Assembly: GCF_000003815.2 (NCBI RefSeq)
Contig: NC_049982.1
Coordinates: 32,591,725-32,655,724 of the forward strand
Length of the DNA: 64,000 nt
Reading direction: 5' to 3'
Source: Branchiostoma floridae
Taxonomy: Eukaryota; Chordata; Leptocardii; Amphioxiformes; Branchiostomatidae
Shown: positions 13,100 through 24,273 of the stretch, piece after piece
How the letters are laid out: each line of letters begins with the position of its first letter
Numbering within the stretch: the stretch's first letter is position 1
Translations under genes and position numbers: made by a program
The notes under the pieces: model-generated
Seen by the model: only the letters and a program-made list of their open reading frames with translations
Told to the model about the DNA's origin: nothing
The model's database searches: none

Positions 13100-16000
13100 T
13101 ACACACACACACACACATATAAATGCACAGACATATACAGACATACACACACACTCAAACACGCACTCAAACACACACATGTGGTCGCGCAGGCACATAG
13201 ACAAAAAGCTAAAGCCCAAAACAGTACTTCATTGCTCCCTTTGCACAATACGTTTACTTCTGTCATGTTTACTTCTGTTCTCCCTCGTCCCCAGGGACTC
13301 AGCAACATTGATCTGGAGTGGATGAAGAAATATGGCAAGTACTGGGGGTATGTCCGAAGTTACACATTTTTAGTAGTATTATTCCCAAATTAATTCTAAC
13401 TACCCAAATCATATTAATATTAAAGTTCCGGCGAAAGAGGTGAATTTCAGGAAAATAATAATCACAGCATAAGAAAATAAGGGTAGGGACAATGTCCACA
13501 GTCACAAATTCAACCTTGATCCATTGCAGCGCACAATATATTAACGAGTTGTCTCTCAAGTATCTCTCAAAATCAAGAACTGCTTATTCCGAGTTAGCAG
13601 CAAATCACATCAAATCTTAAGTGATTTGTAAAAGTTGTAACGTGTGATAACCATAAATGTCAGTGATTAGACAAAACAATCATACGTTATACGAGCCTCC
13701 ATAGTAGGCTCTCTGGGTCTTTTTTTGGGGGGGGGGGCGTTTCTTCTTGTACTGGATCTCTTGTGAGCGTGCTGATACGTTCACTGAGTTAATAGATTAA
13801 CGTAGAGAGGAATACTCCCTTGTTTTGTTGACAGCCGATTCAGAGTAAAGTTATTGTTGGATATAGGAGAATTCTTGTTACACAACCTGTAGGCACTTAC
13901 ATAGCTAACGTTTCGATGTCTCTCAGACACCTTCGTCAGAACTTCTAACTGGAGTTCTGCTTCTCACCGCTATATGTAGCCGATGTAGGTGACGCTTTTG
14001 CGGTTCATCATGTAAGTACCTTTTGGTTGTGTAAAAAGAATTCTCCTATATCCTATATTCTACCAACCTGATGAAACTATTCTCGAAAGTTATTGTTTAT
14101 GTGTTTCCTGTACTGGCTGTAGGGTGTATGAAGGACAACTACCTGTACTCATCGTCGCAGACACCAAGCTCATCAAACAGATCAACGTCAAGGAGTTCCC
14201 TAACTTTGCTAACCGCAGAGTACGTGCACATTTCATCTCTGAGACAACCAGAAAGGTTTACAGGGAACAGAAAGAGATTTTAGAGAAGTTATTGAGTTTT
14301 AGACACAAATCGACAGCAGAGCTGTCTCATAGACTCACAGATTCCTGCAGTACAAAAATTACATCATACGTGTATGAGTACGCTTTCTCATAACAATACG
14401 GTACAGTCATGTTGATTTGATTATATGGATGACAACATCTTGGAACCCAAAAACTGATACGAGATCAGACGAACGTGCTAAAAGGTTGCCTTCGTTATGA
14501 AATCTAAGTGGTCAGGAAAGATGAACAAATGACTAGAAACACAGAGCACAGTATATTTTTTTTCACATCTTTTACACATCTCTTATTTTCATATACAATA
14601 GTATCAGTTTTCCAATATCTGTTTCAATTAACGACGTGTATGTGCTCACTTTACAGCTGCTTTGTACGATGTACAGTATGGTCGAAAATTTCTTGGTGTT
14701 TTATTTTTTAATGATGAAAGTTGATACGCAAGCGGATGTAACCATGGTCTAAGGTACTGTCGGCTTATGTCAATGGTTTTCTTATTCATCCTGAAAGAAT
14801 GACATTGGCTGCATTGTTGTTTCTCACCGTTGTTGCAGTTGATGCCGGGGAATGGTCCGGTGATGAAGTACAGTCTGACGGTTCTCCAGGACGCCGAATG
14901 GAAGCGAGTCCGCAGCTACATGAGTCCCTTCAACAGCGCTTACAGCCTCAAGCAGGTCAGAACTAAGTATCATCATACAAAAGAAATTATTATTTTTCAG
15001 CACGGAGTGGAGGAAGGGACCAATTAGGCGTGCAGATAGAAGAATAGACTCGATCATCGAATGTTAGAAGAGACACCTGGTCTTACTCTACTCTCAAAAC
15101 AGAGGTTTGATAGAAGATTGTAACGTTTATCTCATGTCACCCATTTTCCAACGGCAGACCCAATCATCAAAGTGGTCTTTAGGATCTCCTGTCGAAAACA
15201 GAACATATATCTAGAAGACGGTTTAATCCTCCCAAGCAACGTTTGCTTAGAGAATAGGTCTTCTACAGAATGACTGCTGACCGGATTGCTTAGGCAACGT
15301 ATTAAACCTTATGAAACTGTGGCGTGAACAATGGGTCAAAGGCCAGTAGTTGGAAGTCGGTATCGTCGCCCGCCCGGTCCCATGAAGGTGGATGAGCCAT
15401 ACAGTTGATGGCTTCCACAATGTTAATAAAGATGAACGTTTGTCACGCTTATCACTTCGAATAATTTATCTGACATATTTGAATGGCATTTCGGCTTCAA
15501 TGATGATATATTGGAAATATCTTATATATATACGATATTGTTTTTATGTTTTCAGCTGTGCTATCTGATAGAGAACACTTCTGATAACCTCGTTGCAGCC
15601 ATGACACGGTACCACGATGCAGGGCAGTATGTTGATGTCAAAGAGTGAGTACTGGTATACTATACTGGATCTACTATGGCTTTTGTGTCACATTTGTGTC
15701 ATGGTTCAAAATCATCGTTTTTATTGCCATGGTTATTTGAGATGGTTCTGTCTCATGGGTCTATGTCATGGTTTTGTGCAATGGCTTATTGATCCGATTC
15801 TAAGCATGGTTCTGTGCCATGGTTCTTTACCATGGTTATGTCATGGTTTTGTACATGCATGCAAGTAATACAAAACATGAGACAAACAATAAACTCTAAG
15901 AAATGCAGCATGAGAAAATTTTTGTTCAATTCTATCTCATCTTTTCTTTTATTAGAAAGAATGCAAAAAAAAAATGCATTTTTGAATTTCAGGATTTTCG

Positions 16001-19000
16001 GTTGCTACACCATGGATGTCATCTCCAGCACGGGATTCGGTACCGACGTGAACTCCCTCAGCGACCCTGACAGTATCTTCATCAAGAACGTGAAAAAGTT
16101 CTACGCAATCGGCGCCTTGAGTCCCTTCACGCTGCTGACTTGTAAGTGTTGGTGTTTGTCTTGTCAATGTCTTGCCCTCAAGCAAAACTAAACAGCCACT
16201 TTTGAGCGAAATAGCTAAGATTCAGATAAGAAAAACATACAATCGTTACGGCGAAAATTGATTCCTATGTAATTAGACACTTATCTATGAAACATTTAAT
16301 GACAGGAAAAACATAAAAAATTTATCAAGATGATTGATTGATGAAGTTGAATCAGCTTAAATATAGTGATTGTAAAATGACGAATACTCTTAAATGTAGC
16401 TGTCATAATTGTGCAACTGCAATATAGAAATAGCAAGGTGATATCGCCAAATTCATTGCACATGTACAACTAAGTATGGGTACAGCTAAGGTTTTTTTTT
16501 CTTTGACTGTTGTTCGTGTAATTCCGACAGTTGGCTTTCCGTGGTTTGCCTTCTTTCTGGACCGTAACAACTGGTTCTTCAATATCGTACCGCCGCCCGT
16601 CTTCAACTTCTTTGCTGACGCCATCAGGAAAGTGATATCTATCAGGGAGTCCAATCCAGCTGAATCGGACGTAAGTCTGGAACAATCGCAACTGCTTATC
16701 TCCGAATAAAATGCATCTAATGTGTCTTGTAGATTTTTCTTTAGCTGGTCGTTGTACAACATTGAATAGAATATACTAAAACCAATTCACCCAAATGATG
16801 TATTTTGCCGCTAACCGCCTGACCGATCAGTCATTTCAGTGTAAATGTTTGCTGCTGGACTGTTTATTATTTCAAAAATTCATATTATGGCCTACTTTCT
16901 TTCCATACCTCAGAAACGAGTGGATGTGATGCAGCTGCTTCTGAAATCCCATAACACGGCCTTGGATGAACCCGGGAACGAGGGCAACATCAAACATGGT
17001 TAGTGCTACATGTAGCTACACCTGTCGTCTAGTTTCCTCTGACTGATTTTTCTCTTCTGTGTACCCTGTCTACTGGATGAATCCCACTTCTGACACCATT
17101 TCGTATTCTCTACATCTGCTATGATCGTTGTCCAATCAAGCAGATGAATGTTTTCCTTCCAATCTTTGGCGAAATCTCAATTCCTCAAATGATAGAAAAA
17201 GTTTGCTACATGTCTATGGGTTGTGTTTTAATCCCACTTCTGACACCATTTCGTATTCTATACATCTGTTATGAATGTTGTCTATTCAAACAGATGAATG
17301 TTGTCCACCATTTGGCGTAGGCGTATTCTCGACTAATATCAAGAGTTTGATAGATCTACATACCAATGGGTTCTATGTTAATCCCACTTCTGACACCATT
17401 TTGTATTCTTTACACCTGCATGCTCTACTCTGTAATCACACTTGTTGTAATGAAGAAAGTTCTCTGGGATAAGAAACCTTCCACATGCAATACCCACACT
17501 GGAATACAAGACTCACAATATCAAAAAGTTATCTGGAATGCAAAATGTGATATGATACCTATTGACCATGTAGGGCTCTCCTACAATGAAATTCTGGCCA
17601 ATGGTTTTATTTTCTGGATCGGTGGATACGACACCACGGCGACCACCATATCCTTCCTCGCCTACAACCTCGCTCTCAACCCGGACATCCAAGAGAGGGT
17701 CATCGCCGAGATCGATGAAATCATGAGGGGCAGGGTAGGCCATATATTTGAATATTTGCGTGTTTATATGAATGACCACTTAATTTGTAACATGGTTCTT
17801 CTGTAATGTCTGTTCTAATCAAATACTATCATTGGCACATTGGTGGCTGCACTTTGACCAATCTGCAATCACGAAACAATCTTAAAAGTGTAATATTGAC
17901 TGTCAAAGTGGTACTGTACAGTAAAATATTTCTTTTAGCACAAGGTTGTATACGTATTGTTTAAGTGTTCCTAGGAACTTCAAAAATTCTGTGAAGGAAA
18001 TTTGTTGCCTCTGTCTGCGGAGATCTTGTTTTCGGTATGTTTAAATTTGCGTCCTTGTGTGTTCGTAGTTGTGTCTGGATATATAAGCTATTCAGTTTAG
18101 AAGTTAGAATATACATTTGGATACAGTAGAGTGACAAGGAGTAGGGGCGGGAAGCTAGTCAGGTGAGGGCACTGACAGCAAGTGAGGTAGGTTAAAGGTC
18201 CCAGAAAAAAGGTTATCCCATTTCCGGTCTTCTCTTTCCTGCGGCATATATCTCTCTTGTTTTTTGCTTTTTTTAGAGTTAGTGTAAAAATCAGTAGGAA
18301 ATTCATAATAATGAGTAAAACAAGAAATTCACAGATATTTCATCGAGAGATGATTTCCCCATCTCTTGTTTTTTATATGCTCTCATCAACACTCTTTCAA
18401 TACAGTTGTTTTGCAAACTACTGGGTCTGGTTCTTCAATTAAATACAAACGTTGTGCCCATATTAACTGTTTAATTATCATCATAACAGGAATGTATGGA
18501 CTACAAAGCTGCCAGCGAGATGAAATACTTGAAGATGTGTGTGGACGAGACCCTGCGCATGTACCCACCCTCTCAGCGGTAGGTAACTTGTATGAAATAA
18601 ATGCCGTTGCAACCTACATAACAATGATATTTCACTGTATGCTATATCCTAAGTTATAAAACAAGCAAGTAAGGGAGATTTCTTAAACAGCTGTGATTTG
18701 GAAATGCTGATTCTAACAAAGTAGAAGCTGCCATAACAACAAATACTACCAGCTGGAAGTACGGGGACTTCCATACTGTATTTTAAAGTAGGTAGTGAGT
18801 TAGTGTAAAATCTTTGTACCTAAGAGAATCTGGTGTGCTCCGCTAAAAACGCGAACCGGGGTAAAGCTGCACTACACTATCAGCTACAAAAAACACCGTC
18901 AAATTAGAGGAGGACCTACTTTTGTGACGTTTTTTTGTGATAGAGTTATTCTTGTGTCTTTAAGATTTGACCGTCAGGCCAAGGAGGACATTGACCTTGA

Positions 19001-21231
19001 TGGAGTGAAGATTCCCAAGGGCATGTGCGTCCAGTTCTCCTCCTTCGCCATCCACTATGACCCCGACAACTGGCCAGACCCGGAGAAGTTCGACCCTGAG
19101 AGGTAACACCATGTCATAATTATATTACATTTTGTATTTAGGATATTATTGACAGCATGAATCATGTCGGATAGTGTTGCCTGACTAACATTGACTCCAA
19201 AAAAAAATGCAATGCCGCACCAATGCAAGGCGTTAGATTTCGGATACTTCTTTTAATGGGAGTACGTTGGGTTCAGTGTTTAAAAGTTGATTTTCAATAT
19301 CTGTATGGCATCGTCCTCTTTATGTAAATTTGACACAAAGTCTGGTCTGAGCATTAAAAGACGCATTAATGAAAGGAGGGTTTTCTTTAACCTAAGTAAC
19401 GATGATACAAAACAGTCAACAAGAAAGATTATACAATTCGTTTGTATATTGTATAAAGTATGTTGATCTTTTTTTTTCCTTTTTCATATAGGCCATGTTT
19501 ATTTGATTATAGTATATGGATGGCGTCTCAAAATTGATGCAAGATATCTTCATTATGAAAACTGATCGGTCAGGAAGGTTGAACACAGAGTATTGTTAGA
19601 ACAATCGATCTGTTGTTCTTTCACATATTCTTTATGATCTTGGAAAACACGCTAATGCCATGTAATTATTTTTTCCGTGTATCTACGACATGAATCTGCT
19701 CATCTTGCAGCTGCATTGTACGATTTACAGAATGGTGGAAAACATTTTTGCTTTTAATTTAGAAACGGCCGTAAATTGGTGCGCACGCGGATGTCATTCA
19801 TATAACACCAGTTCACCTTTATCCATAGGGCAACCTTTATTCGTTGTTTGTAACAACTATGTATTTAGGGATATCAATTCGACAAATAATGGTTTCAAAG
19901 TTTGAAAATAGTACAATTTGAAACTACCGTCCATCGACTTGATATCCCTGGATACCCTGTTTAGCAACACAACGGATATAGGTTACCCTGCGGATAAAGG
20001 TGAACTAGCGTTAATCAAATTAACAATTTCCCCCCAGGTTCACCCCTGAGGAGAAGAAGAAGCGCGACCCGTACGCGTACGTGGCCTGGGGCGTGGGTCC
20101 GCGCAGCTGCGTCATGAAGCGGCTCGGTATGTTGGAGGTGAAGTTTGCCATCGCCAAGATCCTGATGAAATACCGCCTCAGGCCCTGTGAGAAGACTCAG
20201 GTAACTTGTACCGGTTTTAATCTTTATGTTGCCCTTACACGCATTTCCACAGGAGGTCGGGGTGCAGTCACATGATCGCGAGCGTATACATGTATATCAC
20301 GTCCGTATGCATATACGAGTATATGAGGTCTGTATTGGCATTTTTTTCATACGCAGTCGTAGTTATTGGCATTTTTTCATACGCAGTCGTAGGCACAATA
20401 TGCACCTCATACGCATCTCAATCGTATTTTTGTCAGTTTGGGCGTACTGGCAATGGGCTGTACGGTGGGTATGTCTGCGTACCTTAAACTGACAAAAATG
20501 AGATGCGTATGAGGTGCGTATTGTAAGTACAACTGCGTATGTAAGAATGTCAATACGGACCTCACGTGGACTTGCGCGTGGATTTGCTCGATCTCTGATA
20601 TCTATCGGACTCAACGCAAACCTTTTACAGCTTGTTCAATTACTCATAAAAGAAACCAAAAAGATATTTGAGTAACTTTTCTAGCCTGCCACTTAAACTT
20701 AGAGTACCTGCTAACAATTTGTATAAAAGTTATTTTGTCCTACATTCCACATGAGTTTTGTAACTATGTTTTTATTCTTGTGTCTGTATTTGTTTTAATA
20801 TACTTTTGAAATATCATTTGTTCTGTTGACGATACACAGAAGCTATGTGTGTGAGAGTTTTGTAACTATGTTTTTATTCTTGTGTCTGTATTTGTTTTAA
20901 TATACTTTTGAAATATCATTTGTTCTGTTGACGATACACAGAAGCTATGTGTGTGAGTTATTTTGTCCTACATTCCACATGAGTTTTGTAACTATGTTTT
21001 TATTCTTGTGTCTGTATTTGTTTTAATATACTTTTGAAATATCATTTGTTCTGTTGACGATACACAGAAGCTATGTGTGTGAGTGTGTCGTCATCACGTC
21101 TTGTAGTTAAATGTTTTCATAAAAAGTGAGAGTTTGTTGTCTTACAGATCCCCATCCGTGTGAAAGTGAGTAACCTGACCCAGCCTGACCACGGCATGTT
21201 CCTCAAACTGGAGGCCAGGACAGACATATAG
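9222..21231 (+). CDS. Cytochrome P450, CYP3 clan (CYP3A-like), complete 14-exon gene
   Basis: Membrane-bound haem monooxygenase of the ER, expected to use NADPH-P450 reductase; substrate unknown. Exons: 9222-9301, 12614-12707, 13295-13347, 14123-14219, 14839-14955, 15556-15644, 15993-16141, 16531-16670, 16914-16998, 17574-17734, 18490-18578, 18965-19102, 20038-20200, 21148-21231 (TAG). All splice phases fit, giving 512 residues, close to the roughly 500 of CYP3A. Residues 1-26 form a hydrophobic signal anchor, and the start ATG has a good context (CGCCATGG). A proline hinge ([14 protein letters not shown]) follows. C-helix WKRVR is at 129-133, I-helix GGYDTT at 318-323, K-helix ETLR at 375-378, and DPERF overlaps the exon 12/13 joint. 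The haem loop is [14 protein letters not shown] with Cys455. Its first Phe is Trp, and the glycine two after Cys is Met, which is unusual. CYP3-clan resemblance is strong throughout ([42 protein letters not shown]). Introns are repeat-rich. Confidence 0.93.
9302..12613. other. P450 intron 1 (3.3 kb)
   Basis: Large AT-rich first intron between the signal-anchor exon and the exon encoding the proline-rich hinge. No coding exon was recognised. It carries a copy of an intronic repeat at about 12060-12180 (see 14405-14760). Otherwise it looks unique, with no array or hairpin element that I could delimit. Confidence 0.7.
12060..12180. repeat. Intronic repeat B, short copy (P450 intron 1)
   Basis: Shares AGGAAGGTTGCATAAATGAC, AAACACACAGAGTAT and CTTTCACAT, in order, with the longer copies in P450 introns 4 (14405-14760) and 12 (19490-19800). 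Class unknown. Confidence 0.6.
12943..13185. repeat. CA/TG microsatellite with a GC-alternating core
   Basis: Imperfect (CA)n tract in P450 intron 2, about 240 bp, interrupted by GCGCGCGCGC at about 13025-13036. Long ORFs on both strands here are repeat artefacts (Thr/His-rich or Cys/Val-rich). It ends about 110 bp before exon 3. Confidence 0.95.
13859..14085. mobile_element. 227-bp fold-back insertion with hammerhead-like core (Penelope-type?)
   Basis: The left arm starting at 13859 (GGATATAGGAGAATTCTTGT, then ACACAACC and a GTAGGCACTTACAT-type word) is the inverse of the arm at about 14009-14055 (ATGTAAGTACC, GGTTGTGT, AGAATTCTCCTATATCC). A perfect 12-bp direct repeat, AAAGTTATTGTT, flanks it at 13847-13858 and 14086-14097. 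On the minus strand, 13939-13910 reads CTGACGA, a 7-bp stem-loop (AGGTGTCTGAGAGACATC), then GAAAC, the order of a hammerhead ribozyme core. Penelope-like retroelements are known to carry such ribozymes. No reverse transcriptase is present. The cleavage site and stem I could not be identified. It ends 37 bp before P450 exon 4. Confidence 0.65.
14405..14760. repeat. Intronic repeat B, long copy (P450 intron 4)
   Basis: Collinear with 19490-19800 in intron 12: both contain TTGATTATA..TGGATG, GTCAGGAA, CACAGAG, CTTTCACAT-like words, CAGCTGC..TGTACGAT.TACAG.ATGG.. and a GCGGATGT word near the right end. Divergence is high, so this is an old duplication or a low-copy transposon. Confidence 0.65.
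15699..15860. repeat. Degenerate CATGGTT tandem repeat in P450 intron 6
   Basis: The word CATGGTT(C/T)TGT or a close variant recurs roughly every 12-24 bases through this stretch, about eight to nine times. A simple decayed array. Confidence 0.7.
17060..17505. repeat. 150-bp tandem repeat, three copies, P450 intron 9
   Basis: The word ATCCCACTTCTGACACCATT occurs at 17081, 17231 and 17381, an exact 150-base spacing, followed each time by TCGTATTC or TTGTATTC and a similar ACATCTG or ACACCTG word. CAGATGAATGTT also recurs at this spacing between the first two copies. Copies have point differences, so the array is not brand new. It fills most of the intron between exons 9 and 10. Confidence 0.9.
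19490..19800. repeat. Intronic repeat B, copy in P450 intron 12
   Basis: Related in order and spacing to 14405-14760 (see that entry) and directly adjoined on the right by a MITE copy at 19803-20013. Confidence 0.65.
19803..20013. mobile_element. Fold-back MITE, TAACACTAGTTCACC family, copy 2
   Basis: The left end TAACACCAGTTCACCTTTAT and right end ATAAAGGTGAACTAGCGTTA are inverse. The inner arms share ATTTAGGGATATCAA and GACTTGATATCCC. It ends 24 bases before exon 13 of the P450, so it lies next to the polypyrimidine tract of that acceptor. Confidence 0.88.
20324..20566. mobile_element. Fold-back element in P450 intron 13 (ATACGCA-rich arms)
   Basis: The left arm (GAGGTCTGTATTGGCA to CGTATTTTTGTCAGTTT, 20325-20439) is inverse to the right arm (AAACTGACAAAAATGAGATG to CGGACCTC, 20486-20563). 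The left arm contains an extra internal duplication of about 29 bp (ATTGGCATTTTTTCATACGC twice). The sequence style (ATACGCACCTCA, GTCCGTATGAGG) resembles the arms of the Harbinger-like element at 44077-44382. No ORF. Confidence 0.82.
20729..21083. repeat. Young 126-bp tandem repeat, three near-identical copies, P450 intron 13
   Basis: The unit GAGTTTTGTAACTATGTTTT through AGCTATGTGTGTGAG starts at 20753, 20855 and 20981. The spacings are 102 and 126 because the middle copy lacks the 24-bp leader TTATTTTGTCCTACATTCCA. Copies look essentially identical by eye, implying a very recent expansion. It ends about 65 bases before the last exon. Confidence 0.93.
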
Positions 21232-21264
21232 CGGCTTGGCTCTCCATATTCGTCTTCAAAACCA

Positions 21265-21525
21265 CATTTCCAGTACACTGGGACGGCGCTCTCGTCGCGC
21301 TCTCTCTGCGACCTAAAATGTGACATATCGCTTAACGAATTGTGTAGAAAAGAAACGAGTCTTTTTTTTACATAATTCGTGTGTTTTGTTGTCTTCTCAG
21401 TCACACTTTTATGTTTTGTATGATATACCCAGTGTGAAAGAGAAGGTTACACAATACACATATTCTATTTAGGTCGCAGTGAGAGCGCAGCGCGATCGCC
21501 GTCTAGTGGAAAGGGGGCCTTAGCA
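21265..21525. mobile_element. Fold-back MITE in the P450 3'UTR (CGCTCTCTCTGCGACC family)
   Basis: The left part (GGCGCTCTCGTCGCGCTCTC, then TGCGACCTAAAATGTGACA) is inverse to the right part (TATTTAGGTCGCAGTGAGAG through GCGATCGCCGTCTAGTGGAA). Half-copies of the same family occur at about 42103-42232 and 47190-47310. It begins about 35 bases after the P450 stop codon and would be part of the mRNA. Confidence 0.78.
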
Positions 21526-22026
21526 CTCACCACAGCACCACTAAACTTTAAGCCGGGACACACTTGAGAACAGAAGCATAGAGGAACTATGCGACAGAAA
21601 ACTAGATCCTTCTGGTTGGAGTGATTCATTGGAACTGTACTGTTTAAGATTACTTTTGCTACTTTGCTACCATGACAAAGATCCACTTGACAAGGATATC
21701 ATATACATTTATACAGGAACATTTTGGTTCATTCCTGCTGATTCTGGTGATTTGTCTGGTAATATTTTGGGGTTAACATGCATTGTAACTTGAAAATTTT
21801 CCCGATAAGCTGGGGTGCTGTATACAATGGCGTAAATGGGAAATGGTTTTGGATTTCAGAATTCTTTGCAACTAGCCGATTTTTGCGCCAAAGCGTATTG
21901 CAAATAGTTGGTTTCCACTGTAATATAACATATGGTTTCATACAATTAGTCAACAGTTGTCAACAGTTTAATTTTGCTTACAATGCCCTGCATTATGAAA
22001 CCATGGAAAAATTCTGTATTGTAATC

Positions 22027-22032
22027 AATAAA
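22027..22032 (+). terminator. Candidate P450 polyadenylation signal AATAAA
   Basis: First clean AATAAA downstream of the stop codon, about 800 bases away. Another AATAAA is at 22741-22746. Which one is used cannot be told from sequence. Confidence 0.3.
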
Positions 22033-24273
22033 TTACTGATTGGATTAGTACCCAGTGTGACATATGTCTATCAAATGGAAGTTGATAGTCGTGATTGTAT
22101 TCTCATCGGGATTTTATTATCTAAAATATCTACGCTATATTGTCGCTCTTGCAGAAAAAAAACTGATCCAGAATATATCCCACATAATGACTTTATTGCC
22201 TTATTATGTAAATCACATAGTATGTAGTTGTTTAATTGTTGTCAGTGCAAATATTACATAGTACTGTAGCTTTGGACGCCTCTGTTATAGTGCGTCTTTG
22301 AGCACATGTAATTTTATAATTGCATGACACATACTGTACAGATATTCTTTACTATGTCAAACGTATAATATACATGTACAAATGTTATGAATATATTGGA
22401 TAAGGCTGGCAAAATGAAAGTGTGAAGTACAAATCAATTTGACATAATAATGATAATTAATAAAACATATTTTAACGTGATGTACAGACACAGTAATGCA
22501 GTCTGATAATATTTCAGCTTTTCTGGAGTAAATTTCATGTTTAAATGTGACTCGTTTTGTAGATATATGTAAATTGAATTGTTGAGGAACTGTATGTAAT
22601 TTTCCCTCCTGGCTGATTTTGTGATAGGGATGCATCTAGTTCAAAATCTAATTCTTTTCCCTTGATGTTTGTACACTACAAAATCGTGCAGTTCGCTTAA
22701 AAACGTTCAGCTTTGTAACCGAATACATGGTCCCATTTGTAATAAACTTTCGACATACACCAAGATATACCATATCTTCACGAATGAAGTACACACTTCA
22801 TGATTTTTTTTCTTCAAAATTCAAAGGTGCAGACTTATTTTGAGGTTATTACATAAAAGGGAATAGGACCTCAAACATATTGTTTCATACATTGTACACA
22901 ATTTCCTCTGTAAATGAAATTTGCCTTCACTGCATCGTCAAATTTGAGCGATTTTATAACTTGCAGTGTATGATTCACAAGTTTACAGAGACGATAGCAT
23001 GTGAATATGGGCATTATACAAATTCAAGCAAGCACAGCATAAAGTAGTCATTGATTTATGAAACAAACTTAAGCAAGGGCAGCATCAAGTAGTCCCAAAT
23101 CTGTGCAAGTTGTAGAAAAGGTGATCACTTTATTTAAGTTTTCCGTTTTCACTAAACGTTTCAGTCACACAGAAATGTACATGACTAGTGCTTGCTCCGA
23201 ACCAAGGCTGCGCACTTTATTTGAGAAAATAGGAAGATGGCTGACATGATATGTTAAACCAGAATAGATCACACCGTACAGTTGAGTTACGTCTAATTGA
23301 TTTCAGTTTTGTACAGGATCTGATTGACAACCTCAAACTTAACAATAAACAAAAGTCCCTAACAGACAAGCCAACCTCCCATCACTGCTAGCAAGCTGAC
23401 ATATACAGCTGTGGGGTTCAGTGAGGATGGGGCCCGGCATCCCGATTGACAGATCGGGCGCAGGGCAGCCATCGAATGCTCACTGGAAACTACAGCGAGA
23501 TATGCCAGCGAAATGGTGCAGTGTGTAGAGGTATGAACAACTCTGAGAGAGACAAGTGTCTGTTGTCTGAGTGTTTAGATATTGTAGGGAACTGAAACTA
23601 CGGTGGATGAAGCGTGCTACGCTATGGTGAGTGTTGTGTGTTTATAGGATGATCATCTCATCGTGTAAGCCATCTATGTCACTGTTGCATGACAATGAGT
23701 AGGATTGGTGTACATAAAAAAATACAACAGAGACCATGTACTCAGTGACTAAGCTGACGTCCATTGAATGCCCTCTCTACATGTAGGTACAACAGAGCTG
23801 TGCTGCGCATTCTGGTGCAGTTTGAGGTGAATCATTGCATCAAAGCCCACCACATAAAGTCACAATCCCCTTCCCTAATTGTTAAAGATTTGTACTGTGC
23901 TTTAGACTAAACTAGAATTATGCAAAACTAACACACGATATATCATTAGGCTGAGCCCCTGAAGTGTCACCAAAAATCATCATAAGCAAGATTAGTAACC
24001 TTGCGTGGCATTGTTTAGGTCCTGTACAATTTTTGTAAGATCAGGCAAACACTTTATCGAAGCAATTTAAGGCTGTTGAAAATTATTAGTCTACCTGACT
24101 CCAACATACATTTTGGTGTTAGAAACAAGCGATACTGAACTATATATTGCACAGAAGTGACATATATAAATATACATGACTCTTCACTGCCAATACATTA
24201 TGTCTATGGACTTGACATAAGATGACGACAGTTACTCCAATATCACAAATCAGGTCACAAGAGGTCAAGGTCA

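Larger units (their letters stand above)
21232..24273. other. Convergent intergenic region between the P450 and the minus-strand gene
   Basis: Holds the P450 3'UTR on the left, including a MITE, and the 3'UTR of the minus-strand gene on the right. TTTATT at 23216-23221 (AATAAA on the minus strand) is a possible polyadenylation signal for the latter. Mostly AT-rich. No extra exon was recognised, including in the open frame 21778-22227, which has no family resemblance. Confidence 0.6.

Noticed and set aside
12691..13393. Long ORFs on both strands around 12.7-13.4 kb (up to 215 codons)
   Set aside because: They run through a CA/TG microsatellite and a P450 intron; composition (Cys/Val or Thr/His) is purely repeat-driven.
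21778..22227. 149-codon ORF downstream of the P450
   Set aside because: AT-rich, no family resemblance, lies within the probable P450 3'UTR.
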